From Pleurodeles waltl (Eukaryota > Chordata > Amphibia > Caudata > Salamandridae): a DNA stretch of 64,000 nt. The notes beneath the pieces were generated by a model. The model ran no database searches. It saw only the letters and a list, made by a program, of their open reading frames with translations, and was not told where the DNA came from. The translations under genes were made by a program, and so were the position numbers. The stretch spans positions 223,568,928 to 223,632,927 of the forward strand of contig NC_090441.1 of the NCBI RefSeq assembly GCF_031143425.1. Direction: 5' to 3'. Below, piece by piece: positions 34,970-44,727 of the stretch (positions within the stretch are counted from its first letter, which is position 1; every line of letters begins with the position of its first letter).

Positions 34970-35597
34970 GGGGGTCATTCTGACTCCCGCCGGGCGCCGG
35001 CACCGCGCGCCCGGCGGGAGCCGCCAAAATACCGTACCGCGGTCGGAAGACCGCGGCGGGTATTTTGAGTTTTCCCCTGGGCTGGCGGGCGGCCTCCAAA
35101 AGGCCGCCCGCCAGCCCAGGGGAAAACGACCTTACCACCATGAAGCCGGCTCGTAATCGAGCCGGCGGAGTGGGAAGGTGCGACGGGTGCTACTGCACCC
35201 GTCGCGTATTTCACTGTCTGCTATGCAGACAGTGAAATACAAGCGGGCCCTCTTACGGGGGCCCCTGCAGTGCCCATGCCACTGGCATGGGCACTGCAGG
35301 GGCCCCCAGGGGCCCCGCGACACCCCCTACCGCCATCCTGTTCCTGGCGGGCGAACCGCCAGGAACAGGATGGCGGTAGGGGGTGTCAGAATCCCCAAGG
35401 CGGCGCAGCATGCTGCGCCGCCTTGGAGGATTCTGACGGGCAGCGGAAAACCGGCGGGAGACCGCCGGTTTTCCTGCACTGACCGCGGCCAAAGCGCCGC
35501 GGTCAGAATGCCCTGCGGGGCACCGCCGGTCTGTCGGCGGTGCTCCCGCCGACCCTGGCCCCGGCGGTCTGAGACCGCCGGGGTCAGAATGACCCCC
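34970..35597. mobile_element. Multi-hairpin inverted-repeat element (copy E)
   Basis: 628 bp, absent from the sister 3' LTR (empty site at about 41724), which proves insertion. Termini GGGGGTCATTCTGAC and exact complement; flanks TAT at 34967-34969 and 35598-35600 (the ends can also be read as CTATG duplications because of the G/C runs). The interior is about eleven consecutive hairpins, e.g. 35206-35240, 35267-35297 and 35395-35426 (16-bp perfect arms). No ORF of its own. Same hairpin order as 12137-12736, with paired compensatory differences. Confidence 0.9.
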
Positions 35598-36900
35598 TAT
35601 GTTTTCAGTATGTTTGTTATGTGTCACTGGGATCCTGCTGGTCAGGACCCCAGTGCTCATAGGTTTGTGGCCTATATGTATGTGTCACTGGGACCCTGTC
35701 ACACAGGGCCCCAGTGCTCATAGGTGTGCATGTATATGTTCCCTGTGTGGTGCCTAACTGTCTCACTGAGGCTCTGCTAACCAGAACCTCAGTGGTTATG
35801 CTCTCTCATTACTTTCAAATTGTCACTAACAGGCTAGTGACCAATTTTACCAATTTACATTGGCTTACTGGAACACCCTTATAATTCCCTAGTATATGGT
35901 ACTGAGGTACCCAGGGTATTGGGTTTCCAGGAGATCCCTATGGGCTGCAGCATTTCTTTTGCCACCCATAGGGAGCTCTGACAATTCTTACACAGGCCTG
36001 CCACTGCAGCCTGAGTGAAATAACGTCCACGTTATTTCACAGCCATTTTACACTGCACTTAAGTAACTTATAAGTCACCTATATGTCTAACCTTTACCTG
36101 GTAAAGGTTAGGTGCAAAGTTACTTAGTGTGAGGGCACCCTGGCACTAGCCAAGGTGCCCCCACATTGTTCAGAGCCAATTCCCTGAACTTTGTGAGTGC
36201 GGGGACACCATTACACGCGTGCACTACATATAGGTCACTACCTATATGTAGCTTCACCATGGTAACTCCGAATATGGCCATGTAACATGTCTATGATCAT
36301 GGAATTGCCCCCTCTATGCCATCATTGTTGGTACAATTCCATGATCCCAGTGGTCTGTAGCACAGACCCTGGTACTGCCAAACTGCCCTTCCTGGGGTTT
36401 CACTGCAGCTGCTGCTGCTGCCAACCCCTCAGACAGGCATCTGCCCTCCTGGGGTCCAGCCAGGCCTGGCCCAGGATGGCAGAACAAAGAACTTCCTCTG
36501 AGAGAGGGTGTGACACCCTCTCCCTTTGGAAAATGGTGTGAAGGCAGGGGAGGAGTAGCCTCCCCCAGCCTCTGGAAATGCTTTCTTGGGCACAGATGTG
36601 CCCAATTCTGCATAAGCCAGTCTACACCGGTTCAGGGACCCCTTAGCCCCTGCTCTGGCGCGAAACTGGACAAAGGAAAGGGAAGTGACCACTCCCCTGA
36701 CCTGCACCTCCCCTGGGAGGTGTCCAGAGCTCCTCCAGTGTGCTCCAGACCTCTGCCATCTTGGAAACAGAGGTGCTGCTGGCACACTGGACAGCTCTGA
36801 GTGGCCAGTGCCACCAGGTGACGTCAGAGACTCTTGCTGATAGGCTCCTTCAGGTGTTAGTAGCCTATCCTCTCTCGTAAGTAGCCAAACCCTCTTTTCT

Positions 36901-36912
36901 GGCTATTTAGGG
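36901..36912 (+). promoter_or_regulatory. TATA-like box of Gmr1 LTR
   Basis: GGCTATTTAGGG is kept in LTR copies B (36901, 43030), A and K on the minus strand, and as GGCTATTTAAGG in C (28485). If used, transcription would start near 36930, giving a U3 of about 2.1 kb. Inferred from sequence only. Confidence 0.45.
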
Positions 36913-37317
36913 TCTCTGTCTCTGGGGAAACTTTAGATAACGAATGCATGAGCTCAGCCGAGTTCCTCTGCATCTCTCTCTTCACCTTCTGATAAGGAAA
37001 CGACCGCTGACCGCGCTGGAAGCCTGCAAACCTGCAACATAGTAGCAAAGACGACTACTGCAACTCTGTAACGCTGATCCTGCCGCCTTCTCGACTGTTT
37101 TCCTGCTTGTGCAGCCTACCTCCTCTCTGCACCAGAAGCTCCGAAGAAATCTCCCGTGGGTCGACGGAATATTCCCCCTGCAACCGCAGGCACCGAAAAG
37201 CTGCATACCGGTCCCTTGGGTCTCCTCTCAGCACGACGAGCGAGGTCCCTCGAATCCAGCGACTCTGTCCAAGTGACCCCCACAGTCCAGTGACTCTTCA
37301 GCCCAAGTTTGGTGGAG

Positions 37318-37918
37318 GTAAGTCCTTGCCTCACCTCGCTGGGCTGCATTGCTGGGAACCGCGACTTTGCAGCTACTCCGGCCCCTGTGCACTTCCGGCG
37401 GAAATCCTTTGTGCACAGCCAAGCCTGGGTCCACGGCACTCTAACCTGCATTGCACGACTTTCTAAGTTGGTCTCCGGCGACGTGGGACTCCTTTGTGCA
37501 ACTTCGGCGAGCACCGTTTCACGCATCCTTGTAGTGCCTGTTTCTGGCACTTCTCCGGGTGCTACCTGCTTCAGTGAGGGCTCTTTGTCTTGCTCGACGT
37601 CCCCTCTCTCTTCAGGTCCAATTTGCGACCTCCTGGTCCCTCCTGGGCCCCAGCAGCGTCCAAAAACGCCAAACGCACGATTTGCGTCTAGAAAAGCTTG
37701 TTGGCATCCTTTCGGCGGTAAAACACTTCTGCACGACTCTCCAAGGCGAGGGGGATCCGTCCACCAAAGGGGAAGTCTCTAGCCCTTTTCGTTCCTGCAG
37801 AAACCTCAGCTTCTTCTGTCCAGTCGAAGCTTCTTTGCACCCGCAGCTGGCATTTCCTGGGCATCTGCCCATCTCCGACTTGTTTGTGACTTTTGGACTT
37901 GGTCCCCTTGTTCCACAG
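37318..37918 (+). other. Putative LTR-resident intron (601 bp)
   Basis: GAG|GTAAGT at the start and a pyrimidine-rich TTCCACAG at the end are good vertebrate splice sites in the sense strand. The same pair occurs at 43461-44061 (B 3' LTR), 48519-49119 and 30323-30923 (A, minus) and 54017-54617 (K, minus), each exactly 601 bp. It lies downstream of the TATA-like box and upstream of the poly(A) signal. Splicing itself is inference. Confidence 0.55.
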
Positions 37919-38338
37919 GTACCCTAGATTGGAAATCCACAGTTGTTGCATTGCTGGTTTGTGTCTTTCCTGCATTATTCCTCTAACACGACTCTTTTGT
38001 CCTTAGGGGAACTTTAGTGCACTTTGCACTCACTTTTCAGGGTCTTGGGGAGGGTTATTTTGCTAACTCTCACTATTGTCTAATAGTCCCAGCGACCCTC
38101 TACAAGGTCACATAGGTTTGGGGTCCATTCGTGGTTCGCATTCCACTTTTGGAGTATATGGTTTGTGTTGCCCCTATCCCTATGTTTCCCCATTGCATCC
38201 TATTGTAACTATACATTGTTTGCACTGTTTTCTAAGACTATACTGCATATTTTTGCTATTGTGTATATATATCTTGTGTATATTTCCTATCCTCTCACTG
38301 AGGGTACACTCTAAGATACTTTGGCATATTGTCATAAA

Positions 38339-38344
38339 AATAAA
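38339..38344 (+). terminator. Poly(A) signal of Gmr1 LTR
   Basis: AATAAA about 240 bp before the LTR end; same place in the 3' LTR (44482-44487), in LTR C (near 51478) and on the minus strand in A's 5' LTR (48093-48098). This sets R/U5 near 38360. Confidence 0.7.
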
Positions 38345-38584
38345 GTACCTTTATTTTTAGTATAACTGTGTATTGTGTTTTCTTATGATATTGTGCATAT
38401 GACACTAAGTGGTACTGTAGTAGCTTCACACGTCTCCTAGTTCAGCCTAAGCTGCTCTGCTAAGCTACCATTATCTATCAGCCTAAGCTGCTAGACACCC
38501 TATACACTAATAAGGGATAACTGGGCCTGGTGCAAGGTGCAAGTACCCCTTGGTACTCACTACAAGCCAGTCCAGCCTCCTACA

Positions 38585-38605
38585 TTGGTTGTGCAGTGGT
38601 GGGAT
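38585..38605 (+). other. Primer-binding site of element B
   Basis: TTGGTTGTGCAGTGGTGGG follows the LTR directly; the identical sequence lies next to A's 5' LTR. It starts with TGG after one or two bases, as needed to pair with a tRNA CCA end. I could not assign the tRNA. Confidence 0.65.
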
Positions 38606-38855
38606 AAGTGCTTGAGACTACTTACCACTCTTGTCATTGTACTTTTCATAAGAGAAAAATATACAAAACAAGGTCAGTGTATATACACATAGCCAAAAAG
38701 TTTTGCATTTCCTCTTTTCACTCTTTTCTAAGTGCTGAAAAGTACTTCTAAACTTTCAAAAAGTTCTTAAAAGTTTTAAAAGTTTTTTTTCTGTCTTTCC
38801 AAAAAGTTCTGAAAACTTTTGTCTCTTTCTCTATCACTTTAACTCTCTCTAAAAA

Positions 38856-41552
38856 ATGTCTGGCACAGGCCAAAGTGTTGATCTGTCCAAACTTGCATAT
38901 GACAACCTTAGCTGGAAAAGAGCAAGGAGTCTCTGTATAGAGAGAGGTTTGAGTGTAGGGAAGAATCCTGCCTTGGAACTATTAATTAACATGCTTAGAG
39001 AACAGGATAAGGCCATAGGTGCCCCATCTGTTGAAAAAGTACCTAATAGTTCCCAATCAGATTCAGGGACTCCCCCAGGAAAAGATTCAGGAAAGAAACT
39101 TCCTAGCCTGCCCATTACTAGACAATCTAGCATAGATGGTAATGATGATGAGCCACACCAAATAAATAGTGTTGTCTCACATCATAGCAAAAGCATTTAT
39201 TCTCACCATACTGGTAGTAATGTTTCTGTAAACCAAGCTGTTAGGGTGGCTTCTGTAAGGGACAGGTCTCCTTCTGTTCATTCCCATCATAGCTCTGTTT
39301 CTAGAAATGTCCCTCCCACCAACCCTGATGACAGAATGTTAGAGAGGGAACTCAATAAGTTGAGGGTGGAACAAACCAGACTGAAGCTTAAAAAGCAACA
39401 GCTGGATTTGGATAGACAGTCTTTTGAATTAGAGAAGGAAAGACAGAAGTTGGGTTTAGATACCCATGGTGGCAGCAGCAGTATTCCCCATAGTCATCCT
39501 GCAAAAGAGCATGATTCCAGGAATCTGCACAAGATAGTTCCCCCTTATAAGGAGGGGGATGACATTAACAAGTGGTTTGCTGCACTTGAGAGGGCCTGTG
39601 TTGTACAGGATGTCCCTCAAAGGCAGTGGGCTGCTATCCTATGGCTATCATTTAGTGGAAAAGGTAGGGATAGGCTCCTTACTGTGAAAGAAAATGATGC
39701 TAATAATTTCCAAGTTCTTAAGAATGCACTCCTGGATGGTTATGGCTTAACCACTGAACAGTACAGGATAAAGTTCAGAGAGACCAAAAAGGAGTCTTCA
39801 CAAGACTGGGTTGATTTCATTGACCAGGCAGTGAAGGCCTTGGAGGGGTGGTTACATGGCAGTAAAGTTACTGATTATGACAGCCTGTATAACTTAATCC
39901 TGAGAGAGCATATTCTTAATAATTGTGTGTCTGATTTGTTGCACCAGTACCTGGTAGACTCTGATCTGACCTCTCCCCAAGAATTGGGAAAGAAGGCAGA
40001 CAAATGGGTCAGAACAAGGGTGAACAGAAAAGTTCATACAGGGGGTGACAAAGATGGCAATAAGAAGAAAGATGGTGAAAAATCTCAAGATAAGCATGGG
40101 GATAAGGGTAAAACCAAAGATCCCACTTCAAATCTTAAACACTCTTCAGAGGGTGGGGATAAAACAAATTCTTCCTCTTCTTCCCAACCTGCACACATTA
40201 AAAAGCCTTGGTGCTTTGTGTGTAAAAACAGAGGCCATAGGCCTGGGGATAAGTCCTGTCCAGGTAAACCCCCTGAGCCTACCACCACTAATACATCAAG
40301 CTCTAGTGCCCCTAGCAGTAGTGGTACTAGTGGAGGGACTGCTGGCAACAGTCAAGCAAAGGGTGTAGTTGGGTTCACTTATGGGTCCATAGTGGAAACT
40401 GATGTAATCAGTCCCAAGACAGTTTCTGTCACACCTAGTGGCATTGGCCTTGCCACACTGGCTGCTTGTCCCCTTACAATGGATAAGTACAGGCAGACAG
40501 TTTCAATAAATGGTGTTGAGGCCTTGGCCTACAGGGACACAGGTGCCAGTTTCACTTTGGTGACTGAAAACCTAGTGCCTCCTGAACAACACATCATTGG
40601 ACAACAGTATAAGATTATTGATGTCCATAACTCCACTAAGTTTCTTCCCTTAGCTATAATTCAGTTTAGTTGGGGTGGAGTTACTGGCCCTAAGCAGGTG
40701 GTGGTATCACCTAGCTTACCTGTAGACTGTCTCTTAGGTAATGACCTAGAGGCCTCAGGTTGGGCTGATGTAGAGTTTTATGCCCATGCAGCCATGCTGG
40801 GCATCCCTGAGGAATTGTTCCCTCTCATTTCAAGTGAAATGAAAAAGCAAAGGAGAGAAGGCCTGAAAACTCAGGATCCCTCTCCATCAACAGGTAAAAA
40901 GGGTATCACAGTATCCCCTAACCACCCTACCATTCAGGATACTATTCCTGTGGTGGGAGAAACCTCTCCTGGGGTGGCACCTGTTCCAAGGGAATCATCA
41001 GCTGGCAAAGCTGGACTCCCTGAGGTGGAAGTACCTCTCTGTGGGATAACTAACATTGGTGAGAAAAACAGCACCATTTTAGTTAACATGGAGCATCCCT
41101 CCAACCCTCCCAGAGAAACTTTAGTGCAGAAACTCTGCACTGCCTCACAACACTTAGGACAGCATCCCTGCCCTAGTGTGGAGTTGATAGGACAGCATCC
41201 CTGCCCTGCTCCAACTCAAGAGAAACAGCATCCCTGTTCCCTCTTCCAGCCAGATGGACAAAGTTTTTGCCCAGCTATGGCTTTTCTGAGACAGCATCCC
41301 TGTCTGGCATTTCCATCACTACAAATAGGTTCAGTGGACAATTCCCACTGCTCTAAACTAAAACTTACTGATAGAAACTCTGAAAATACATCTTCACATT
41401 GTTGCTTAGCTAAAAAACTTCAAACAGGGTGGTTTACATCCCCACAGGGAAGTAACCATATAGTGGATGATAAAGGAAGTAACCAGTCTATTGCAGAGCT
41501 ACTCTCTACTTATCACCACTTAGACAATAAAGTCTCAACTGGCCAAGGTTAG
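38856..41552 (+). CDS. Gag-protease polyprotein of element B (SCAN-like Gag)
   Basis: 898 codons, intact. Residues about 160-202 form a charged coiled coil (LRVEQTRLKLKKQQLDLD). Residues about 237-388 are a capsid region; its second half (about 306-385, FRETKKESSQDWVDF to KKADKW) resembles the SCAN domain, which is established to derive from Gmr1-like Gag. A zinc knuckle CFVCKNRGHRPGDKSC (about 451-466, spacing C-x2-C-x4-H-x6-C) follows, then an aspartic protease with YRDTGAS (about 561) and CLLGNDLEASGW (about 626). Residues 768-818 hold repeated QHPC motifs not found in element A. It replaces the polymerase that a full element would have. Confidence 0.93.
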   Translation: MSGTGQSVDLSKLAYDNLSWKRARSLCIERGLSVGKNPALELLINMLREQDKAIGAPSVEKVPNSSQSDSGTPPGKDSGKKLPSLPITRQSSIDGNDDEPHQINSVVSHHSKSIYSHHTGSNVSVNQAVRVASVRDRSPSVHSHHSSVSRNVPPTNPDDRMLERELNKLRVEQTRLKLKKQQLDLDRQSFELEKERQKLGLDTHGGSSSIPHSHPAKEHDSRNLHKIVPPYKEGDDINKWFAALERACVVQDVPQRQWAAILWLSFSGKGRDRLLTVKENDANNFQVLKNALLDGYGLTTEQYRIKFRETKKESSQDWVDFIDQAVKALEGWLHGSKVTDYDSLYNLILREHILNNCVSDLLHQYLVDSDLTSPQELGKKADKWVRTRVNRKVHTGGDKDGNKKKDGEKSQDKHGDKGKTKDPTSNLKHSSEGGDKTNSSSSSQPAHIKKPWCFVCKNRGHRPGDKSCPGKPPEPTTTNTSSSSAPSSSGTSGGTAGNSQAKGVVGFTYGSIVETDVISPKTVSVTPSGIGLATLAACPLTMDKYRQTVSINGVEALAYRDTGASFTLVTENLVPPEQHIIGQQYKIIDVHNSTKFLPLAIIQFSWGGVTGPKQVVVSPSLPVDCLLGNDLEASGWADVEFYAHAAMLGIPEELFPLISSEMKKQRREGLKTQDPSPSTGKKGITVSPNHPTIQDTIPVVGETSPGVAPVPRESSAGKAGLPEVEVPLCGITNIGEKNSTILVNMEHPSNPPRETLVQKLCTASQHLGQHPCPSVELIGQHPCPAPTQEKQHPCSLFQPDGQSFCPAMAFLRQHPCLAFPSLQIGSVDNSHCSKLKLTDRNSENTSSHCCLAKKLQTGWFTSPQGSNHIVDDKGSNQSIAELLSTYHHLDNKVSTGQG

Positions 41553-41570
41553 CCTTATTGTCCTTCATTT

Positions 41571-41582
41571 GGGGGGGGGTTG
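41571..41582 (+). other. Polypurine tract of element B
   Basis: Nine G followed by TTG, directly before the 3' LTR at 41583. Confidence 0.8.
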
Positions 41583-44500
41583 TGTGAGAAGGTAGCCTCT
41601 TTCTAGCCTTGTTACCCCCACTTTTGGCCTGTTTGTGAGTGTATGTCAGGGTGTTTGTCACTGTTTTCACTGTCTCACTGGGATCCTGATAGCCAGGCCT
41701 CAGTGCTCATAGTGAAAACACTATGTTTTCAGTATGTTTGTTATGTGTCACTGGGATCCTGCTGGTCAGGACCCCAGTGCTCATAGGTTTGTGGCCTATA
41801 TGTATGTGTCACTGGGACCCTGTCACACAGGGCCCCGGTGCTCATAGGTGTGCATGTATATGTTCCCTGTGTGGTGCCTAACTGTCTCACTGAGGCTCTG
41901 CTAACCAGAACCTCAGTGGTTATGCTCTCTCATTACTTTCAAATTGTCACTAACAGGCTAGTGACCAATTTTACCAATTTACATTGGCTTACTGGAACAC
42001 CCTTATAATTCCCTAGTATATGGTACTGAGGTACCCAGGGTATTGGGGTTCCAGGAGATCCCTATGGGCTGCAGCATTTCTTTTGCCACCCATAGGGAGC
42101 TCTGACAATTCTTACACAGGCCTGCCACTGCAGCCTGAGTGAAATAACGTCCACGTTATTTCACAGCCATTTTACACTGCACTTAAGTAACTTATAAGTC
42201 ACCTATATGTCTAACCTTTACCTGGTAAAGGTTAGGTGCAAAGTTACTTAGTGTGAGGGCACCCTGGCACTAGCCAAGGTGCCCCCACATTGTTCAGAGC
42301 CAATTCCCTGAACTTTGTGAGTGCGGGGACACCATTACACGCGTGCACTACATATAGGTCACTACCTATATGTAGCTTCACCATGGTAACTCCGAATATG
42401 GCCATGTAACATGTCTATGATCATGGAATTGCCCCCTCTATGCCATCCTGGCATTGTTGGTACAATTCCATGATCCCAGTGGTCTGTAGCACAGACCCTG
42501 GTACTGCCAAACTGCCCTTCCTGGGGTTTCACTGCAGCTGCTGCTGCTGCCAACCCCTCAGACAGGCATCTGCCCTCCTGGGGTCCAGCCAGGCCTGGCC
42601 CAGGATGGCAGAACAAAGAACTTCCTCTGAGAGAGGGTGTGACACCCTCTCCCTTTGGAAAATGGTGTGAAGGCAGGGGAGGAGTAGCCTCCCCCAGCCT
42701 CTGGAAATGCTTTCTTGGGCACAGATGTGCCCAATTCTGCATAAGCCAGTCTACACCGGTTCAGGGACCCCTTAGCCCCTGCTCTGGCGCGAAACTGGAC
42801 AAAGGAAAGGGGAGTGACCACTCCCCTGACCTGCACCTCCCCTGGGAGGTGTCCAGAGCTCCTCCAGTGTGCTCCAGACCTCTGCCATCTTGGAAACAGA
42901 GGTGCTGCTGGCACACTGGACTGCTCTGAGTGGCCAGTGCCACCAGGTGACGTCAGAGACTCCTGCTGATAGGCTCCTTCAGGTGTTAGTAGCCTATCCT
43001 CTCTCCTAAGTAGCCAAACCCTCTTTTCTGGCTATTTAGGGTCTCTGTCTCTGGGGAAACTTTAGATAACGAATGCATGAGCTCATCCGAGTTCCTCTGC
43101 ATCTCTCTCTTCACCTTCTGATAAGGAAACGACCGCTGACCGCGCTGGAAGCCTGCAAACCTGCAACATAGTAGCAAAGACGACTACTGCAACTCTGTAA
43201 CGCTGATCCTGCCGCCTTCTCGACTGTTTTCCTGCTTGTGCATGCTGTGGGGGTAGCCTACCTCCTCTCTGCACCAGAAGCTCCGAAGAAATCTCCCGTG
43301 GGTCGACGGAATCTTCCCCCTGCAACCGCAGGCACCAAAAAGCTGCATTACCGGTCCCTTGGGTCTCCTCTCAGCACGACGAGCGAGGTCCCTCGAATCC
43401 AGCGACTCTGTCCAAGTGACCCCCACAGTCCAGTGACTCTTCAGCCCAAGTTTGGTGGAGGTAAGTCCTTGCCTCACCTCGCTGGGCTGCATTGCTGGGA
43501 ACCGCGACTTTGCAGCTACTCCGGCCCCTGTGCACTTCCGGCGGAAATCCTTTGTGCACAGCCAAGCCTGGGTCCACGGCACTCTAACCTGCATTGCACG
43601 ACTTTCTAAGTTGGTCTCCGGCGACGTGGGACTCCTTTGTGCAACTTCGGCGAGCACCGTTTCACGCATCCTCGTAGTGCCTGTTTTTGGCACTTCTCCG
43701 GGTGCTACCTGCTTCAGTGAGAGCTCTTTGTCTTGCTCGACGTCCCTTCTCTCTTCAGGTCCAATTTGCGACCTCCTGGTCCCTCCTGGGCCCCAGCAGC
43801 GTCCAAAAACGCCAAACACACGATTTGCATCTAGAAAGGCTTGTTGGCGTCCTTTCGGCGGGAAAACACTTCTGCACGACTCTCCAAGCCGAGCGGGATC
43901 CGTCCACCAAAGGGAAAGTCTCTAGCCCTTTTTGTTCCTGCAGAAACCTCAGCTTCTTCTGTCCAGTCGAAGCTTCTTTGCACCCGCAGCTGGCATTTCC
44001 TGGGCATCTGCCCATCTCCGACTTGTTTGTGACTTTTGGACTTGGTCCCCTTGTTCCACAGGTACCCTAGATTGGAAATCCACAGTTGTTGCATTGCTGG
44101 TTTGTGTCTTTCCTGCATTATTCCTCTAACACGACTCTTTTGTCCTTAGGGGAACTTTAGTGCACTTTGCACTCACTTTTCAGGGTCTTGGGGAGGGTTA
44201 TTTTGCTAACTCTCACTATTGTCTAATAGTCCCAGCGACCCTCTACAAGGTCACATAGGTTTGGGGTCCATTCGTGGTTCGCATTCCACTTTTGGAGTAT
44301 ATGGTTTGTGTTGCCCCTATCCCTATGTTTCCCCATTGCATCCTATTGTAACTATACATTGTTTGCACTGTTTTCTAAGACTATACTGCATATTTTTGCT
44401 ATTGTGTATATATATCTTGTGTATATTTCCTATCCTCTCACTGAGGGTACACTCTAAGATACTTTGGCATATTGTCATAAAAATAAAGTACCTTTATTTT

Positions 44501-44727
44501 TAGTATAACTGTGTATTGTGTTTTCTTATGATATTGTGCATATGACACTAAGTGGTACTGTAGTAGCTTCACACGTCTCCTAGTTCAGCCTAAGCTGCTC
44601 TGCTAAGCTACCATTATCTATCAGCCTAAGCTGCTAGACACCCTATACACTAATAAGGGATAACTGGGCCTGGTGCAAGGTGCAAGTACCCCTTGGTACT
44701 CACTACAAGCCAGTCCAGCCTCCTACA
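41583..44727 (+). mobile_element. 3' LTR of element B (3145 bp)
   Basis: Starts TGTGAGAAGG, ends CCTCCTACA. Shows the empty site for element E near 41724 (ACACTATGTTTTC). Carries the same TATA-like box, splice-like pair (43461-44061) and AATAAA (44482-44487) as the 5' copy. Confidence 0.93.

Larger units (their letters stand above)
34828..38584 (+). mobile_element. 5' LTR of element B with inserted element E
   Basis: Begins TGTGAGAAGGTAGCC and ends CCTCCTACA. Minus the 631 bp added by E it is 3126 bp, against 3145 bp for the 3' LTR; small indels near 36320 and 37110 explain the rest. Elements visible in sense order: TATA-like GGCTATTTAGGG (36901-36912), donor GAG|GTAAGT (37317/37318), acceptor TTCCACAG (ends 37918), AATAAA (38339-38344). 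Confidence 0.92.
34828..44727 (+). mobile_element. Non-autonomous Gmr1-like element B (gag-protease only)
   Basis: 9.9 kb: 5' LTR 34828-38584 (with inserted element E), primer site, one ORF for Gag-protease, polypurine tract, 3' LTR 41583-44727. Integrase, RT and RNase H are absent: the Gag-protease frame ends 30 nt before the LTR. The last codons (HHLDNK) resemble the C-terminal end of element A's polymerase (FHLDNED), suggesting an internal deletion that joined the two. Gag is nearly identical to that of A, so B was probably mobilised by A-like proteins. It lies in opposite orientation to A. Confidence 0.93.

Noticed and set aside
34970..35597. Hairpins read as intrinsic terminators or a riboswitch cluster
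   Set aside because: Context is a vertebrate genome and the structure is bounded by inverted repeats and target duplications, so it is a mobile element.
37309..37782. A 157-codon sense frame found in all four young LTRs
   Set aside because: It overlaps the putative splice donor and intron, is paired with an equally open antisense frame, and has no domain. Shared descent explains its presence.
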